64,000 nucleotides of DNA from Pistricoccus aurantiacus (GTDB lineage: Bacteria > Pseudomonadota > Gammaproteobacteria > Pseudomonadales > Halomonadaceae): NCBI RefSeq assembly GCF_042682565.1, contig NZ_JBHUIC010000005.1. One strand, written 5' to 3'. This document shows, one piece after another, positions 9,086-20,839 of the stretch. The position numbers and the translations under genes are program-made. The notes beneath the pieces are model-generated. The model ran no database searches and had not been told where the DNA came from. It saw only the letters and a program-made list of their open reading frames with translations. Numbering within the stretch: the first letter of the stretch is position 1; the number at the start of each line of letters is the position of its first letter.

Positions 9086-10748
9086 GGGCGGGTTCCGGTC
9101 GGTGTTTCCAGAGGTAGCGCGGCGAACGGCGAGTCAGCGCCGAGACAAGACCAAATACCGCTACCACGCAGATCAGCAGCACCAGGGCGGTGGCGGCGGC
9201 ACTCTGCCAGCGATAGCCGCCGAGTTCCTGATACAGGAGCATGGGCAAGGTCGGCGCGGCGGGGCTGCCGAACAGGGCGATGACGCTGAAATCCCCTAGC
9301 GATAGAGTCATCGCGTAGGCCAGGGCCAGGCCCAGCGGGCGTCGCAGCCGCGGCCACAGCAGCCAGCGAAAGCGCGGCCAGCCGTGGATATCGAGCTGCT
9401 GCGCCACTCGGCGCTGAGCCAGGGGCAGTTCCAGCAGCGCCCCGCGCAGTACCTGCATGGCGAAAGGAAGCGCCATGAAGGCGTTGACCAGCACCACTAG
9501 GGCGTAGCCTTCGAAACCGCCGCCGAGGCGTGGACGCAATAAAAGAAAAAGCCCGGTGCCCATTACCAAGGCCGGCAGCACCAGAATCAGCTGGCCACTG
9601 CCCTCGATCACCCCGCCGAGGAAACGCCTTCCCCGGGCACGCAGCCAGCCGCTGCCGCCGAGCAGCGCCAAAGCGAGCATCACCGCCCCAATGCCGGCGC
9701 CAAGCGCCATTACCAGACTTCTCAGGGTCGCCGGCCACAAACGCGGCTGGGTAAGAATATCCGGCAGGCCGGAGAGCCCCGCCAGCACCACCGCGGCCAG
9801 AGGCGGCAAGAGCAAGAGCGCCAACCCGCCGATACTCAGGCCATCCGTCAGCCAGGATATGCCCTGCGCATCCCGGCGACGCCATTTGGTGAAAAGCGCC
9901 GTCTGGCTGTCTCCGACGATCAGCGACGGCGCGCCGCCCTGAGCGATGGCCAGGCTCCACAGTCCCAGGCAAATCACCAACTGGGTCAGCGCCAGCAATG
10001 CCGCCAGGGCCAGGTCGTTGTCGAACTTGAGCGCCTGATAGAGCGCCACTTCCAAGGTGCTGCTTCCCGGTCCGCCGCCCAGGGTCATGACGATGGCGAA
10101 GCTGGTAAAGCACAGGGTGAAGATCAGCGCCGCCAGCCGCGGCAGCAAGCGCCGAATCGCCGGCCATTCCAAAGTGCGCCAGATGGCGAAGCGGGAAAGC
10201 CCCAACTGGGCCACCAGCCGCCAGTGCACGGTGGGGGAACGCTCCAGTTCCTGCAGCATCAGCCGCGCCGCCAGGGGCAGGTTGTAGAACACATGAGCCA
10301 GCACGATGCCGGAAAGCCCGTAGAGATAGCCAGAGGGGGAGCCGGTCAGCCATTCCCACAGCGGCGCCGCCCAGCCCCGGCGCCCGTGCACCGCCACCAA
10401 GCCGAACAGGGCGATCAGGCTGGGAATCACCAGGGAAAGCTCCATGGCCCGCAGCAAGAGTCCCCGGCCGGGAAAGCGCGGCCGTCGGGCCAGAGCCAGG
10501 GCCACCGGAATGCCCAGCCCCAGGGCCAGCAGCGTGGAAAGGCTCGCCTGCCAGAAAGTGAAACGCAGCACACCGGCCAGGTAGGGTTCTTGCCAGAGCA
10601 TCGCCACCTGCAGGGCCGGCGCCTGCCACAGCAGCGCTGTGAGACTGCCGAGCCCCAGACCGACAACCGCAACAAAGGCGGCCAGCCCCGCCCATAGCGG
10701 CAGCCGGCTCAACGCATGTCGGTTCAGCGACTGCTGGCGTTGAGCCAT
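9072..10748 (-). CDS. thiP: Thiamine ABC transporter permease
   Basis: 558 residues with about twelve hydrophobic helices, arranged as two fused permease halves as in ThiP. Each half contains an EAA-like loop that contacts the ATPase, e.g. ELERSPTVHWRLVAQLGLSR in the first half. It is slightly longer than the E. coli protein (536). The coding region overlaps thiB by 25 bases and thiQ by 14, so the three are translationally coupled. The many other long frames here are shadows caused by high GC. Confidence 0.93.
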   Translation of the reverse strand: MAQRQQSLNRHALSRLPLWAGLAAFVAVVGLGLGSLTALLWQAPALQVAMLWQEPYLAGVLRFTFWQASLSTLLALGLGIPVALALARRPRFPGRGLLLRAMELSLVIPSLIALFGLVAVHGRRGWAAPLWEWLTGSPSGYLYGLSGIVLAHVFYNLPLAARLMLQELERSPTVHWRLVAQLGLSRFAIWRTLEWPAIRRLLPRLAALIFTLCFTSFAIVMTLGGGPGSSTLEVALYQALKFDNDLALAALLALTQLVICLGLWSLAIAQGGAPSLIVGDSQTALFTKWRRRDAQGISWLTDGLSIGGLALLLLPPLAAVVLAGLSGLPDILTQPRLWPATLRSLVMALGAGIGAVMLALALLGGSGWLRARGRRFLGGVIEGSGQLILVLPALVMGTGLFLLLRPRLGGGFEGYALVVLVNAFMALPFAMQVLRGALLELPLAQRRVAQQLDIHGWPRFRWLLWPRLRRPLGLALAYAMTLSLGDFSVIALFGSPAAPTLPMLLYQELGGYRWQSAAATALVLLICVVAVFGLVSALTRRSPRYLWKHRPEPAHASL

Positions 10749-11746
10749 TCACGAATCCAGGCGCGGCGATTTTCCTGCACTTCCTCGGGGCTGAAGGTAA
10801 AGCCTTCCGGTTCGATCAGCCGATCGAAGACCTCCGGCAGCTCGTCTCCCAGATCGATGGCGGGATACATCACGTTACCCAGGGGGATATGGCGCTGGAA
10901 ATCCTCGGTGAGAATAAAGTCCATGAATTCCCGCGCCAGCGCTGGATCCTCTGCAGCTTTGGTAATAGCGGCGGTTTCCACCTGCAGGTAATGGCCTTCC
11001 TCGAACTCCGCCGCCTGATAGCGATCCGTGTCTTCCATGGCCATGTGATAGGCCGGCGAGGTGCTGTAGGAGAGCACCATGGGCGCTTCACCGTTCATGA
11101 ACAGGGAAAAGTAGGCCTGGCTCCAGCCGCTGGCCACGGTCAATACATGCCTGTTGAGTTGTTGCCAGGTCTCTCCCGCCTCGTCGCCGTAAAGATGCTT
11201 GATCCATAGCAACAGCCCCAGCCCCGGCACGCTGGTGCGCGGGTCGGAAATGATCACCTTGAGGTCTTCCGGCGCCTCTAGCAGTTCCGCGAAGCTTTCC
11301 GGCGGATTGGGCAGCGCCTCGCTGTCGTAGACGAAGGCGAACTGGCCCCAGTCGTAGGGCAGAAAGGTCTCGTCGTCCCAGTCGATGGGAAGATTCAGGG
11401 GCGTGAGATCGGCTTCGTGGGGTACCAGCAGGTCGAGCGCCCGCGCCTCCGCCATCAGATTCATGTCCAGGCCCAGGACGATATCCGCCTCGGTGCTCTC
11501 ACCTTCCAGGCGCAGGCGCTGGAGGATATCCACGCCGCCTTCCAGGGCCAGGAAATTGACGGTGCAATCGCCGCACTGTTTCTCGAAGGCCTCCTTGACC
11601 TTGGGCCCCGGCCCCCAGTCCGCGACGAAGGAGTCGTAGGTATAGATGGTGAGGGTGCGGTCCTCGGCCCAAGTGGCGCCGGACGCGAAAAGCCCCAGGC
11701 CAGTACCCAGGGCTAATGCTTGACTAAAGCGGTTGATGCAAGGCAT
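10724..11746 (-). CDS. thiB: Thiamine-binding periplasmic protein
   Basis: 340 residues. A Sec signal peptide (basic MPCINRF, hydrophobic ALALGTGLGLFASG, cleavage near TWA-ED) precedes a type II binding fold starting LTIYTYDSFVADWGPG, a hallmark of ThiB. SDPRTSVPGLGLL and SGWSQAYFSLFMNGEAPMV fit the ligand-binding region. Two cysteines (CGDC) lie near residue 60. It is the first gene of thiBPQ. The usual TPP riboswitch (thi box) expected ahead of this operon was not recognised in 11,747-11,879. Confidence 0.93.
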   Translation of the reverse strand: MPCINRFSQALALGTGLGLFASGATWAEDRTLTIYTYDSFVADWGPGPKVKEAFEKQCGDCTVNFLALEGGVDILQRLRLEGESTEADIVLGLDMNLMAEARALDLLVPHEADLTPLNLPIDWDDETFLPYDWGQFAFVYDSEALPNPPESFAELLEAPEDLKVIISDPRTSVPGLGLLLWIKHLYGDEAGETWQQLNRHVLTVASGWSQAYFSLFMNGEAPMVLSYSTSPAYHMAMEDTDRYQAAEFEEGHYLQVETAAITKAAEDPALAREFMDFILTEDFQRHIPLGNVMYPAIDLGDELPEVFDRLIEPEGFTFSPEEVQENRRAWIREWLNASSR

Positions 11747-11879
11747 GGCGATACTCGATCTTTGGGTTGCATTTGCTCAAGCTTACCCAAATCCGCGCGT
11801 CCTACCCAGCCATTTTGGCCGCGCTTGCGGAACTCGCCTATTCATCAAGATATTGAGGAAGATCAGTAGCTTTCTAAAA

Positions 11880-12836
11880 TCAATTGGACTCACTGCGAAG
11901 TGAGTGATTTTTTATCAGCTTCTTCATCCTGACGAAATTTGTCCTGAAAAAATTCGCTTTACCATATTTGATGACAGCCTCTACAGGAGGCTTTATCGTG
12001 TCATTGATCTGCGTGCAAAAAACACTTTTTCCCGTCGCCTTCGCGATATACACCGCATGATCGAAATCGTTTTCCACAAAAAAATTGAGTTCTGGATTCT
12101 GTTTATAGTATTCAGCTTTTAAATTGCGATAGTCTTGGGAATCTCGAGCCGTATCTCCATCGGCATTCGCCATGATCAAGTTGTCGTAGCTTATTCCGTG
12201 GAGAGAAAGCCAGCTCTCAATCGCTTCTCGATAGCGCTCGGGCTGTCTGGTGATCAAGGAGTGGATCTTGTAGGAAGGCAGAACAAGGGGCTTGAATTTA
12301 TCGACAGATGCCAAGCCTACCTGCTCCTTGTCACAGCTCTCGTTCTGACAGTCAAAGATCACATCGTCCAGGACGATACAGGCTCTCCGCAAGGCGCCAC
12401 AGTGCCACATGTTCCACTGAAATATTCGAGGCGAGGCCAGATATTTTAGACAGATGTCCGCCTTGGATAGACCAATGACATTACCGTATACCGCCAAGGT
12501 AGTTATTTCGCAGGGACAGTCTTCGGGTATCTGCTCAAGCACCTTGGCGATGGAATTGCCGGTATCGACACTGTCATCGACGATCAATACCTTTTTGGCA
12601 TCCCAGGCATTGCGTATTTGTTTTCTAGTCCTTCTTACACTGCCTTTTGCCAGTCTCGCATTTGCAAGAAACTCATTAAACATGGCGCAGTCGATATTAA
12701 GCGAAAGGCTAAGCATATAGGCGGGAATTACGCCACTTCGAGGAATGGCAACAATCAGGTCATAGCCCTCATGCTGCACTTTATTGATACTGTTGAGAAT
12801 ATCGCTACTGAGTTCGGCATAAGATTTGAAGTTCAT
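11880..12836 (-). CDS. Phosphoribosyltransferase fused to a degenerate HAD-like domain
   Basis: 318 residues, clearly AT-richer than the flanking genes, suggesting transfer. Residues 1 to about 125 form a type I phosphoribosyltransferase: PRSGVIPAY early and the PRPP-binding loop VLIVDDSVDTGNS. The C-terminal half resembles a HAD phosphatase: the strand ACIVLDDVIFD stands where HAD proteins have FDIDGVL, then comes HSLITRQPERYREAIESWL and GISYDNLIM. The first catalytic Asp of the HAD motif appears replaced by Val, so the second domain may not be catalytic. Similar fusions occur in surface-polysaccharide loci. Substrate unknown. Confidence 0.75.
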   Translation of the reverse strand: MNFKSYAELSSDILNSINKVQHEGYDLIVAIPRSGVIPAYMLSLSLNIDCAMFNEFLANARLAKGSVRRTRKQIRNAWDAKKVLIVDDSVDTGNSIAKVLEQIPEDCPCEITTLAVYGNVIGLSKADICLKYLASPRIFQWNMWHCGALRRACIVLDDVIFDCQNESCDKEQVGLASVDKFKPLVLPSYKIHSLITRQPERYREAIESWLSLHGISYDNLIMANADGDTARDSQDYRNLKAEYYKQNPELNFFVENDFDHAVYIAKATGKSVFCTQINDTIKPPVEAVIKYGKANFFRTNFVRMKKLIKNHSLRSESN

Positions 12837-12863
12837 TTTTTTCCATGCTTACTATCGAACCAA

Positions 12864-12883
12864 GTATAAGCCATTTCTTATAC
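12864..12883. promoter_or_regulatory. 7-bp inverted repeat upstream of the PRTase-HAD gene
   Basis: GTATAAG (12,864-12,870) and CTTATAC (12,877-12,883) are perfect inverted arms separated by 6 bases, 28 bases ahead of the start at 12,836. The arm also resembles a -10 box. It could be an operator or a promoter element. Confidence 0.3.
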
Positions 12884-13054
12884 GAAAAATATCTGCTCAG
12901 GCTACTCCATTTCCATGTTGCCATGAGTTTTTTTTAGTAACGATTTCATCGCAAGAGCGATACTCATGTCCTGCGCCAATGCATGTGAAACATATAACGC
13001 ATGCAAGACCGCATACAAGACATGGTACCGCTCAAGACACTTCTCACCTCGAGG

Positions 13055-15508
<2,454 letters not shown>

Positions 15509-15640
15509 CTTCCTTCCTGTTCGTTAAGGGCCTTGTGACCATCCAGGCCTTTTGACCGTCTGCAACAGGGAATGCGGGCGAGGAAGCCGAACTTCAAGCC
15601 AACTGCGAGACGGGTGACCCGCCACTCGCTCAGGGAAATA

Positions 15641-16939
15641 TCAAAGCAGCGGCGACAGCGGTTGACCGTCCAGGGAGACGCGGCCATCGTCGATGGTAAT
15701 TTCTATCGTTTCGTTATCCAGGGATAATCCCAGTTGAAGCGCCATCAGTGCGGGGACGCCTTGCCACAGGAACTGGCCGTTCAAATGACGCTGCCAGCGC
15801 CGCAGTTCCTCGAGAGACGGCAGCTCGGCGGGAGAAAGCGCCTGGCTGTTTTCCGCCGTGAAACGCAGCTCGCCGGACAGTTGACTGCGAATATCCAGCA
15901 GCGGACTGGTGACGTTGAGCTTTTCCAGGGTCAAGCGCGGCGAGTTTGCCAGCATTGCCAGGAGTTGAGGCTCGAGACGCTCGAGGATCGCCTTCATGTC
16001 CCGGTCACTCAAAAAGGCTTCATCCGTCGAGGCCTGGGAATGACGGCGAACATAGAGGTCGAGTTCCTGACGCAACGCGGATTCGAAGTCCCGATAGGCG
16101 GCGGCATCGATATGGGTCAGACTGAAATCGATATCTCCCGCGAGCGCGGGCTGACCGTCTACTCGCATCTCGCTGAGATAAAGACGAGAAGACAGCGCCA
16201 GATTCTCGGCGCCAAGCTCGGCGGTTCCCTCATAGCGCAGCTCGTCGATCTCGACCTCCGGCCCGCCGGGCTGCTGCAGTTGAACGCCTTCCAGCGCCAG
16301 ATGCCCTTGGGTGAACGTTTCTTTCCCCTCGTTTTCCTGACGGTAATTCGAGGCAAAGGTGATTTCCGCCAGTTCGAGAATCGTCGCCTTGTCGCTGAAA
16401 CTCCAAGGGGCAATGGCGCCCTCCAGCATCATGTCGTCTTGACTCCCATTCAAGGTGATCGTCGCGCCCTTGCCCTCGATAAAGCCCCCGCTGGTCTGAT
16501 TGGAGAATTCTTCGAGCAGTAGCTTGCCCTTCGTTTTCCCGGATAACGTGTGATAATTCGCTTGCCAAGCGATTGGATCCGCGCCGAGCAGTTCCGTCAG
16601 CCGAATCGTCTGGCCGCCCTCCTCTTGATCCTGGGGCTGCTTGAAATCCAGCTCGAACTCGCCCTCGACCGAGGTGAAAAATACGTTATGGTTGGCGCGA
16701 TAGGGAAAGGTGGCACGCCAGTCGTTCCTTGCGAGGGGCGTGATTCGCAGCATTCCACTGGAGGAAAACCAGCCGGGCTCGACATCCCGGCGCTCGATAC
16801 GCAGATCGCTGCGGGTATTCAAGCTGTCGATCGCCTGATCGAATTCTCGTTCGAATATATGGCTCGACACCGCCTGCCCAACCAGATAACTGCCTCCCAC
16901 TAGAATTACCGCCCCCAAGATCCAACCTTTCTTGCCCAT
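15641..16939 (-). CDS. DUF945 (YdgA-like) protein
   Basis: About 432 residues. A single N-terminal membrane segment or signal (WILGAVILVGGSYLVG) is followed by a long periplasmic region rich in beta strands, e.g. LRIERRDVEPGWFSSSG and ITLNGSQDDM, characteristic of the YdgA/DUF945 family. Function is not established; family members are linked to envelope or motility phenotypes. The ATG at 16,939 has AAGGAGACGAC directly upstream and gives a proper signal-anchor start; the frame extends 129 bases further but without support. It lies between the lon paralogue and pgpA on the same strand. Confidence 0.82.
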   Translation of the reverse strand: MGKKGWILGAVILVGGSYLVGQAVSSHIFEREFDQAIDSLNTRSDLRIERRDVEPGWFSSSGMLRITPLARNDWRATFPYRANHNVFFTSVEGEFELDFKQPQDQEEGGQTIRLTELLGADPIAWQANYHTLSGKTKGKLLLEEFSNQTSGGFIEGKGATITLNGSQDDMMLEGAIAPWSFSDKATILELAEITFASNYRQENEGKETFTQGHLALEGVQLQQPGGPEVEIDELRYEGTAELGAENLALSSRLYLSEMRVDGQPALAGDIDFSLTHIDAAAYRDFESALRQELDLYVRRHSQASTDEAFLSDRDMKAILERLEPQLLAMLANSPRLTLEKLNVTSPLLDIRSQLSGELRFTAENSQALSPAELPSLEELRRWQRHLNGQFLWQGVPALMALQLGLSLDNETIEITIDDGRVSLDGQPLSPLL

Positions 16940-17006
16940 GTCGTCTCCTTTATTTTCATCGTCGTATTGACCATGACGATGTCGTTTTTTTTCGTATGGA
17001 CGTATA

Positions 17007-17480
17007 TCAATGCAGCCAGAGCCACAGGTGAATCGTGCTCCAGGCATAGATGCCCGCGAGCACATCATCGATCATGATGCCGAATCCACCGGTCACGCGC
17101 CGATCCGCCCAGCGTACCGGCCAGGGTTTGAAGACATCGAAGATACGAAATATCACGAACCCCCAGAGCGCTGCCGGCCAGGAAAACGGTACCGCAGCCA
17201 TGGTGATCCAGTAGCCGACGAACTCATCCCAGACGATGCCGGAATGATCGTGGACACCCAGATCCTGGGAGGTACGCTCGCACAGCCAGACACCCAGGAA
17301 AAATGCCAGCACCACGATACCCAGGTACCAGCCCAGAGGCAGGTCGGTCATCAACCAGTAGAAAGGAATCGCCGCCAGGGTGCCGAAGGTACCCGGCGCC
17401 CAGGGTGCCGCACCGCTGCCCAGGCCGAAGGCCAGGAAGTGAGTCGGCCGACGCCAGGTCGTGGGAGGCGCGCGATTCAT
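17007..17480 (-). CDS. pgpA: Phosphatidylglycerophosphatase A
   Basis: 157 residues with the PgpA signature: AFGLGSGAAPWAPGTFGTL near the N-terminus, IVWDEFVGYWI, FRIFDVFKPWP and the C-terminal GGFGIMIDDVLAGI motif. It has three to four membrane helices. It dephosphorylates phosphatidylglycerophosphate to phosphatidylglycerol in the inner membrane. The start overlaps the thiL stop by 4 bases, making it the last gene of the nrdR-rib-nusB-thiL operon. Confidence 0.95.
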   Translation of the reverse strand: MNRAPPTTWRRPTHFLAFGLGSGAAPWAPGTFGTLAAIPFYWLMTDLPLGWYLGIVVLAFFLGVWLCERTSQDLGVHDHSGIVWDEFVGYWITMAAVPFSWPAALWGFVIFRIFDVFKPWPVRWADRRVTGGFGIMIDDVLAGIYAWSTIHLWLWLH

Positions 17481-18472
17481 GAAGCCTCCCCGGAACGATC
17501 CGTGCCGAAATGCTGCCAGCCCGGCGCATGGGAAGCGCTGACGCCGCGTATCCCGGGTCGGGACGACAAAACGCCGATACGAGTCAGCGACAGGCCCAGC
17601 ACGGATAAGCGCTCCCGTGCTTCCTTTTGGGCGGCTTTGGGCAGGCTGACCAGCAGTTCGTACTCATCGCCACCGGTCAACGCCGCTCTCATGGCGTCCT
17701 TTTCGCCTAGGCATTCCACCAGCCCCTCGCACAGCGGCAGCGCGGTTTCATCCAGCTCCGCGCCGAGTTGCGAGGCATGGCAGATATGCCCCAGATCCGC
17801 GAGCAGCCCATCGGAGATATCGATGGCGGCGCTGGCCAGGCCGCGCAGCGCCTGCCCTGCGGCAAGCCTGGGTTCCGGAAGCAGATAGGCCGCCAGCAAG
17901 GGGTGCGCAAGGTCCCGCTCTCCGGCCTGCCAAGCCTTGAGCCCGCCCTGACCGCCGCCCAGGCAGCCGGTGACGAACAGCGCGTCGCCGGCCCGGGCGC
18001 CGCTGCGCAACAGCGCTTCGCCGGGAGGCACTTCTCCATGCACGGTCACCCCGACCGCAAGCTGGCCCTTGGTGACATCGCCGCCTACCAGGTCCACCTG
18101 GCTTCGCCGGCAAAGCGCGTCGAATCCTCTAGCGAAGGCGGCAAGCCAGTCGTCGTTCGCATCGCTCAGGGTCAGGGACATCAGACACCAGCGAGGCCGG
18201 GCGCCCACCGCCGCCAGATCGCTCAAGCTGACCGCCAGCACCCGATGGCCGATGGCCTGGGCGGGAGCGTCCAGGGGAAAGTGCACCCCCGCCACGGAGG
18301 TATCGACGCTGACCGCCAGCTGATAGCCCGGGGTGGGGGACAACAGCGTGCAATCGTCTCCTACACCCACCACCACGCCTGGGTGGCGAGGCTTGCGAGT
18401 GAAGTGGCGGGCGATCAGCTCGAATTCGCCGGGGCGTCGAGGATTGGGCCTTTTGGAAGCGGAACTGGACAT
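17477..18472 (-). CDS. thiL: Thiamine-monophosphate kinase
   Basis: 331 residues. It starts GEFELIARHF and has the aspartate-rich GVGDDCTLL motif, DTSVAGVHFP, a later LVGGDVTKG and AAIDISDGLLADLGH, all ThiL landmarks of the PurM/AIR-synthase fold. It phosphorylates thiamine phosphate to TPP, the active cofactor. It is coupled to pgpA by a 4-base overlap and follows nusB by about 20 bases. Confidence 0.95.
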   Translation of the reverse strand: MSSSASKRPNPRRPGEFELIARHFTRKPRHPGVVVGVGDDCTLLSPTPGYQLAVSVDTSVAGVHFPLDAPAQAIGHRVLAVSLSDLAAVGARPRWCLMSLTLSDANDDWLAAFARGFDALCRRSQVDLVGGDVTKGQLAVGVTVHGEVPPGEALLRSGARAGDALFVTGCLGGGQGGLKAWQAGERDLAHPLLAAYLLPEPRLAAGQALRGLASAAIDISDGLLADLGHICHASQLGAELDETALPLCEGLVECLGEKDAMRAALTGGDEYELLVSLPKAAQKEARERLSVLGLSLTRIGVLSSRPGIRGVSASHAPGWQHFGTDRSGEAS

Positions 18473-18492
18473 AAGAATAGACAGTACGGCGC

Positions 18493-19014
18493 TCAGCGGC
18501 GCGCGCTGATCTCGGTGGAACGCAGGCGGCGCGCCAGCTTGTCGAGAATGCCGTTGACGTACTTGTGACCGTCCGTGGCGCCGAAGGATTTGGCAAGCTC
18601 GACGCCTTCGTTGATGACGGTGCGATAAGGCACCTCGAGGCTTTTCATGAGTTCGAAGGCGCCCAGGCGCAGAATGGCCAGCTCGATGCGGTCCAGATCA
18701 ACAAGACGCCGATCGAGCAGCGGCGCGATGGCGCCATCCAGCGCTTCGCGCTCCCTGACCACACCGTTCAGCAAGGCGTGAAATAGCGCCATATCGGCGA
18801 TCTCCATGACCTTGCGCCAGTTCTCGTGATCCTCGAGATCCTCGTCCGCTACCTGGGTACGAAACTCCGCCTCGATGGCGCTGGCGGACTTGCCGGTCAT
18901 CTGCCATTGATAAAGCGCCTGCACCGCCAGCTCCCGAGCCGCGTGACGAGCCAGCTGATTCCGCGAGGGCTTGCGCCGTGGCTTCGCCGAGACGGGTTCT
19001 TGATCCCGGCTCAT
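18493..19014 (-). CDS. nusB: Transcription antitermination factor NusB
   Basis: About 173 residues. The core begins ARHAARELAVQALYQWQMTG and ends VINEGVELAKSFGATDGHKYVNGIL, the standard NusB helical fold that binds boxA with NusE in rRNA antitermination. The N-terminus has an extra basic segment of about 20 residues. The ATG at 19,014 overlaps the ribH stop as ATGA and is preferred over an upstream in-frame start that lies inside ribH. Confidence 0.95.
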   Translation of the reverse strand: MSRDQEPVSAKPRRKPSRNQLARHAARELAVQALYQWQMTGKSASAIEAEFRTQVADEDLEDHENWRKVMEIADMALFHALLNGVVREREALDGAIAPLLDRRLVDLDRIELAILRLGAFELMKSLEVPYRTVINEGVELAKSFGATDGHKYVNGILDKLARRLRSTEISARR

Positions 19015-19529
19015 GCCCCACGCTCGCTCTGATTCGCCTGGTCGCGCGGTTCTTTTTCCTCGAAGCATTTCAACAACGAGACCATTTCCATGGCGGCCAT
19101 GGCCGCATCCGTTCCTTTGTTGCCGGCCTTGGTGCCGGCACGTTCGATGGCCTGCTCGATGGAGTTGACCGTCAGTACGCCGTTGGCGATGGGCGTATCG
19201 AACTCCAGCTGGAGATTGCCCAGGGCCGCGTTACAGCCGCCGGCAACGTATTCGAAATGCGGCGTTCCGCCACGAATCACCGCCCCCAGGGCGATCACCG
19301 CGTCCGGCCGGACTACCTTCAAGGCACGCTTGACCGCCAGCGGCAGCTCCCAGGCGCCGGGCACGTGGACGATATCGATGTTCGCCGCATCCACGCCGTG
19401 GCGCACCAGGCTATCCACAGCACCTTCTACCAGGCTATCCACCACGTGATGATTGAAGCGGGCGACCACGATGACGTAGTGGCCGTCCACATCGACGAAA
19501 CTGCCTTCGAGCTGGGAAATCGGTTGCAT
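19011..19529 (-). CDS. ribH: 6,7-dimethyl-8-ribityllumazine synthase
   Basis: 172 residues. The lumazine synthase core is clear: VIVVARFNHHVVDSLVEGA, VPGAWELPLAVK, ALGAVIRGGTPHFEYV with the catalytic His, and FDTPIANGVLTVNS. It condenses the RibB product with the ribitylaminouracil made by RibD. The C-terminus extends about 15 charged residues beyond typical length. The stop overlaps the nusB start. Upstream spacing to the ribBA-like gene is 81 bases and contains a hairpin. Confidence 0.96.
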   Translation of the reverse strand: MQPISQLEGSFVDVDGHYVIVVARFNHHVVDSLVEGAVDSLVRHGVDAANIDIVHVPGAWELPLAVKRALKVVRPDAVIALGAVIRGGTPHFEYVAGGCNAALGNLQLEFDTPIANGVLTVNSIEQAIERAGTKAGNKGTDAAMAAMEMVSLLKCFEEKEPRDQANQSERGA

Positions 19530-19553
19530 GTTCTACTATCCTGCTGATTCGTA

Positions 19554-19583
19554 ACGACTCGTATGGCTTGACGAACGAGTCGT
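19554..19583. promoter_or_regulatory. 9-bp hairpin between the ribBA-like gene and ribH
   Basis: ACGACTCGT (19,554-19,562) and ACGAGTCGT (19,575-19,583) are perfect inverted arms with a 12-base loop. No T run follows in the direction of transcription, so it is not a standard terminator. It may be an mRNA-stability or processing element. Confidence 0.3.
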
Positions 19584-19610
19584 GTGACTTATTAAAATCG
19601 TGTAACTCTC

Positions 19611-20789
19611 TCAAGGGGCTAGCTGTTCCACCACTTCCAGATCGAAACCGGATAGGGCCGAGAACTTCCAGGGCGAGCTCAAAAGGCGCATTTTTCCAAC
19701 GCCAAGCTGTCGCAGTATCTGCGAACCGGTACCAATGGTCAGATAGTTGCCGGCACCATCCGAGGCGCTGGAGCGTGGCGCGCGTTTGCGCTCGAGAAAC
19801 AATTCCAGTTGATCTTTCAGATCTTGCGCCGGCTGCGCTGCATCAAGCAGCACGAATACGCCACACTCCACCTTGGCTATCTCCGCCAACGCCTCCTGAG
19901 CGCGCCAGCTCTGCCCACCTTCTTTTACCAATCCCAGAACATCGCGCAGGGTATCCACCAGATGCACCCGCACCGTGGTTACAACGTCCGGACTCGGTTC
20001 GCCCTTGACCAACGCCAGATGGTGCATGCCTTGGATGCTGTCGCGGAACACGTTCAGTGTCAGTTCGCCCTGAGCAGTGGTAACCGGAATCTCTTCCAGA
20101 AGAGTAACGGTTTGTTCATTGTGGATGCGGTAATGGATCAGATCGGCGATGGTACCCATCTTCAGACCGTGCTCCGCGGCGAAGCGTTCCAATTCCGGAC
20201 GGCGTGCCATGCTGCCGTCCTCGTTCATGATCTCACAGATCACGCCGCTGGGATCGAGACCGGCCATGGCCGCCAGATCGCAGGCGGCCTCGGTGTGCCC
20301 GGCCCGGCGCAACACACCGCCGGGCTCCGCCATCAAGGGGAAGATATGCCCGGGCTGAACGATGTCTTCCGGCTTGGCGCCCCGAGCCACCGCAGCCTGC
20401 ACGGTACGGGCGCGATCCGCGGCGGAAATCCCCGTGGTGACGCCTTCCGCCGCCTCGATGGACAGGGTGAACTTGGTACCGAAGCCGGAGCCATTATCCC
20501 GCACCATCAGGGGCAGCCGCAGCCGCTCGCAGCGTTCCCGGGTCATCGGCAGACAGATTAGCCCACGAGCATGGCGAGCCATGAAATTGATATGCGCGGC
20601 CTCGACCTTTTCCGCGGCCATGATGATATCGCCTTCGTTCTCGCGATCCTCGTCATCCATCAGGATCACCATCTTGCCTTGGCGAATGTCCTCTACCAGC
20701 GCCTCGATGCGCGCCAGTTGACCGGATGAAGGCGACTCTTCTCCGGACGTCGGCTCCCGGCTCGCGGAATCATTGGAAGAAAGCGCCAT
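19611..20789 (-). CDS. ribB: 3,4-dihydroxy-2-butanone-4-phosphate synthase with degenerate GTP cyclohydrolase II-like domain
   Basis: 392 residues. The N-terminal half is an intact DHBP synthase: MDDEDRENEGDI, TKFTLSIEAAEGVTTGISA and RAGHTEAACDL carry the catalytic acids and His. The C-terminal half aligns in position with GTP cyclohydrolase II, but the zinc Cys triad and the catalytic QEGRGIG-type motif are absent, so this half is unlikely to hydrolyse GTP. The protein should be annotated as RibB (RibBX-like), not a working bifunctional RibBA. The ATG at 20,789 has GGAGAA upstream; an in-frame upstream ATG lacks support. No FMN riboswitch was recognised. Confidence 0.9.
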   Translation of the reverse strand: MALSSNDSASREPTSGEESPSSGQLARIEALVEDIRQGKMVILMDDEDRENEGDIIMAAEKVEAAHINFMARHARGLICLPMTRERCERLRLPLMVRDNGSGFGTKFTLSIEAAEGVTTGISAADRARTVQAAVARGAKPEDIVQPGHIFPLMAEPGGVLRRAGHTEAACDLAAMAGLDPSGVICEIMNEDGSMARRPELERFAAEHGLKMGTIADLIHYRIHNEQTVTLLEEIPVTTAQGELTLNVFRDSIQGMHHLALVKGEPSPDVVTTVRVHLVDTLRDVLGLVKEGGQSWRAQEALAEIAKVECGVFVLLDAAQPAQDLKDQLELFLERKRAPRSSASDGAGNYLTIGTGSQILRQLGVGKMRLLSSPWKFSALSGFDLEVVEQLAP

Positions 20790-20839
20790 GGGTTCTCCGA
20801 ATAACTGAATAGGTATAGCCATAAGTGGCGCTTAGCTTA

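Noticed and set aside
11747..11879. TPP riboswitch before thiBPQ
   Set aside because: No recognisable thi-box CTGAGA and ACCTGA elements on the minus strand.
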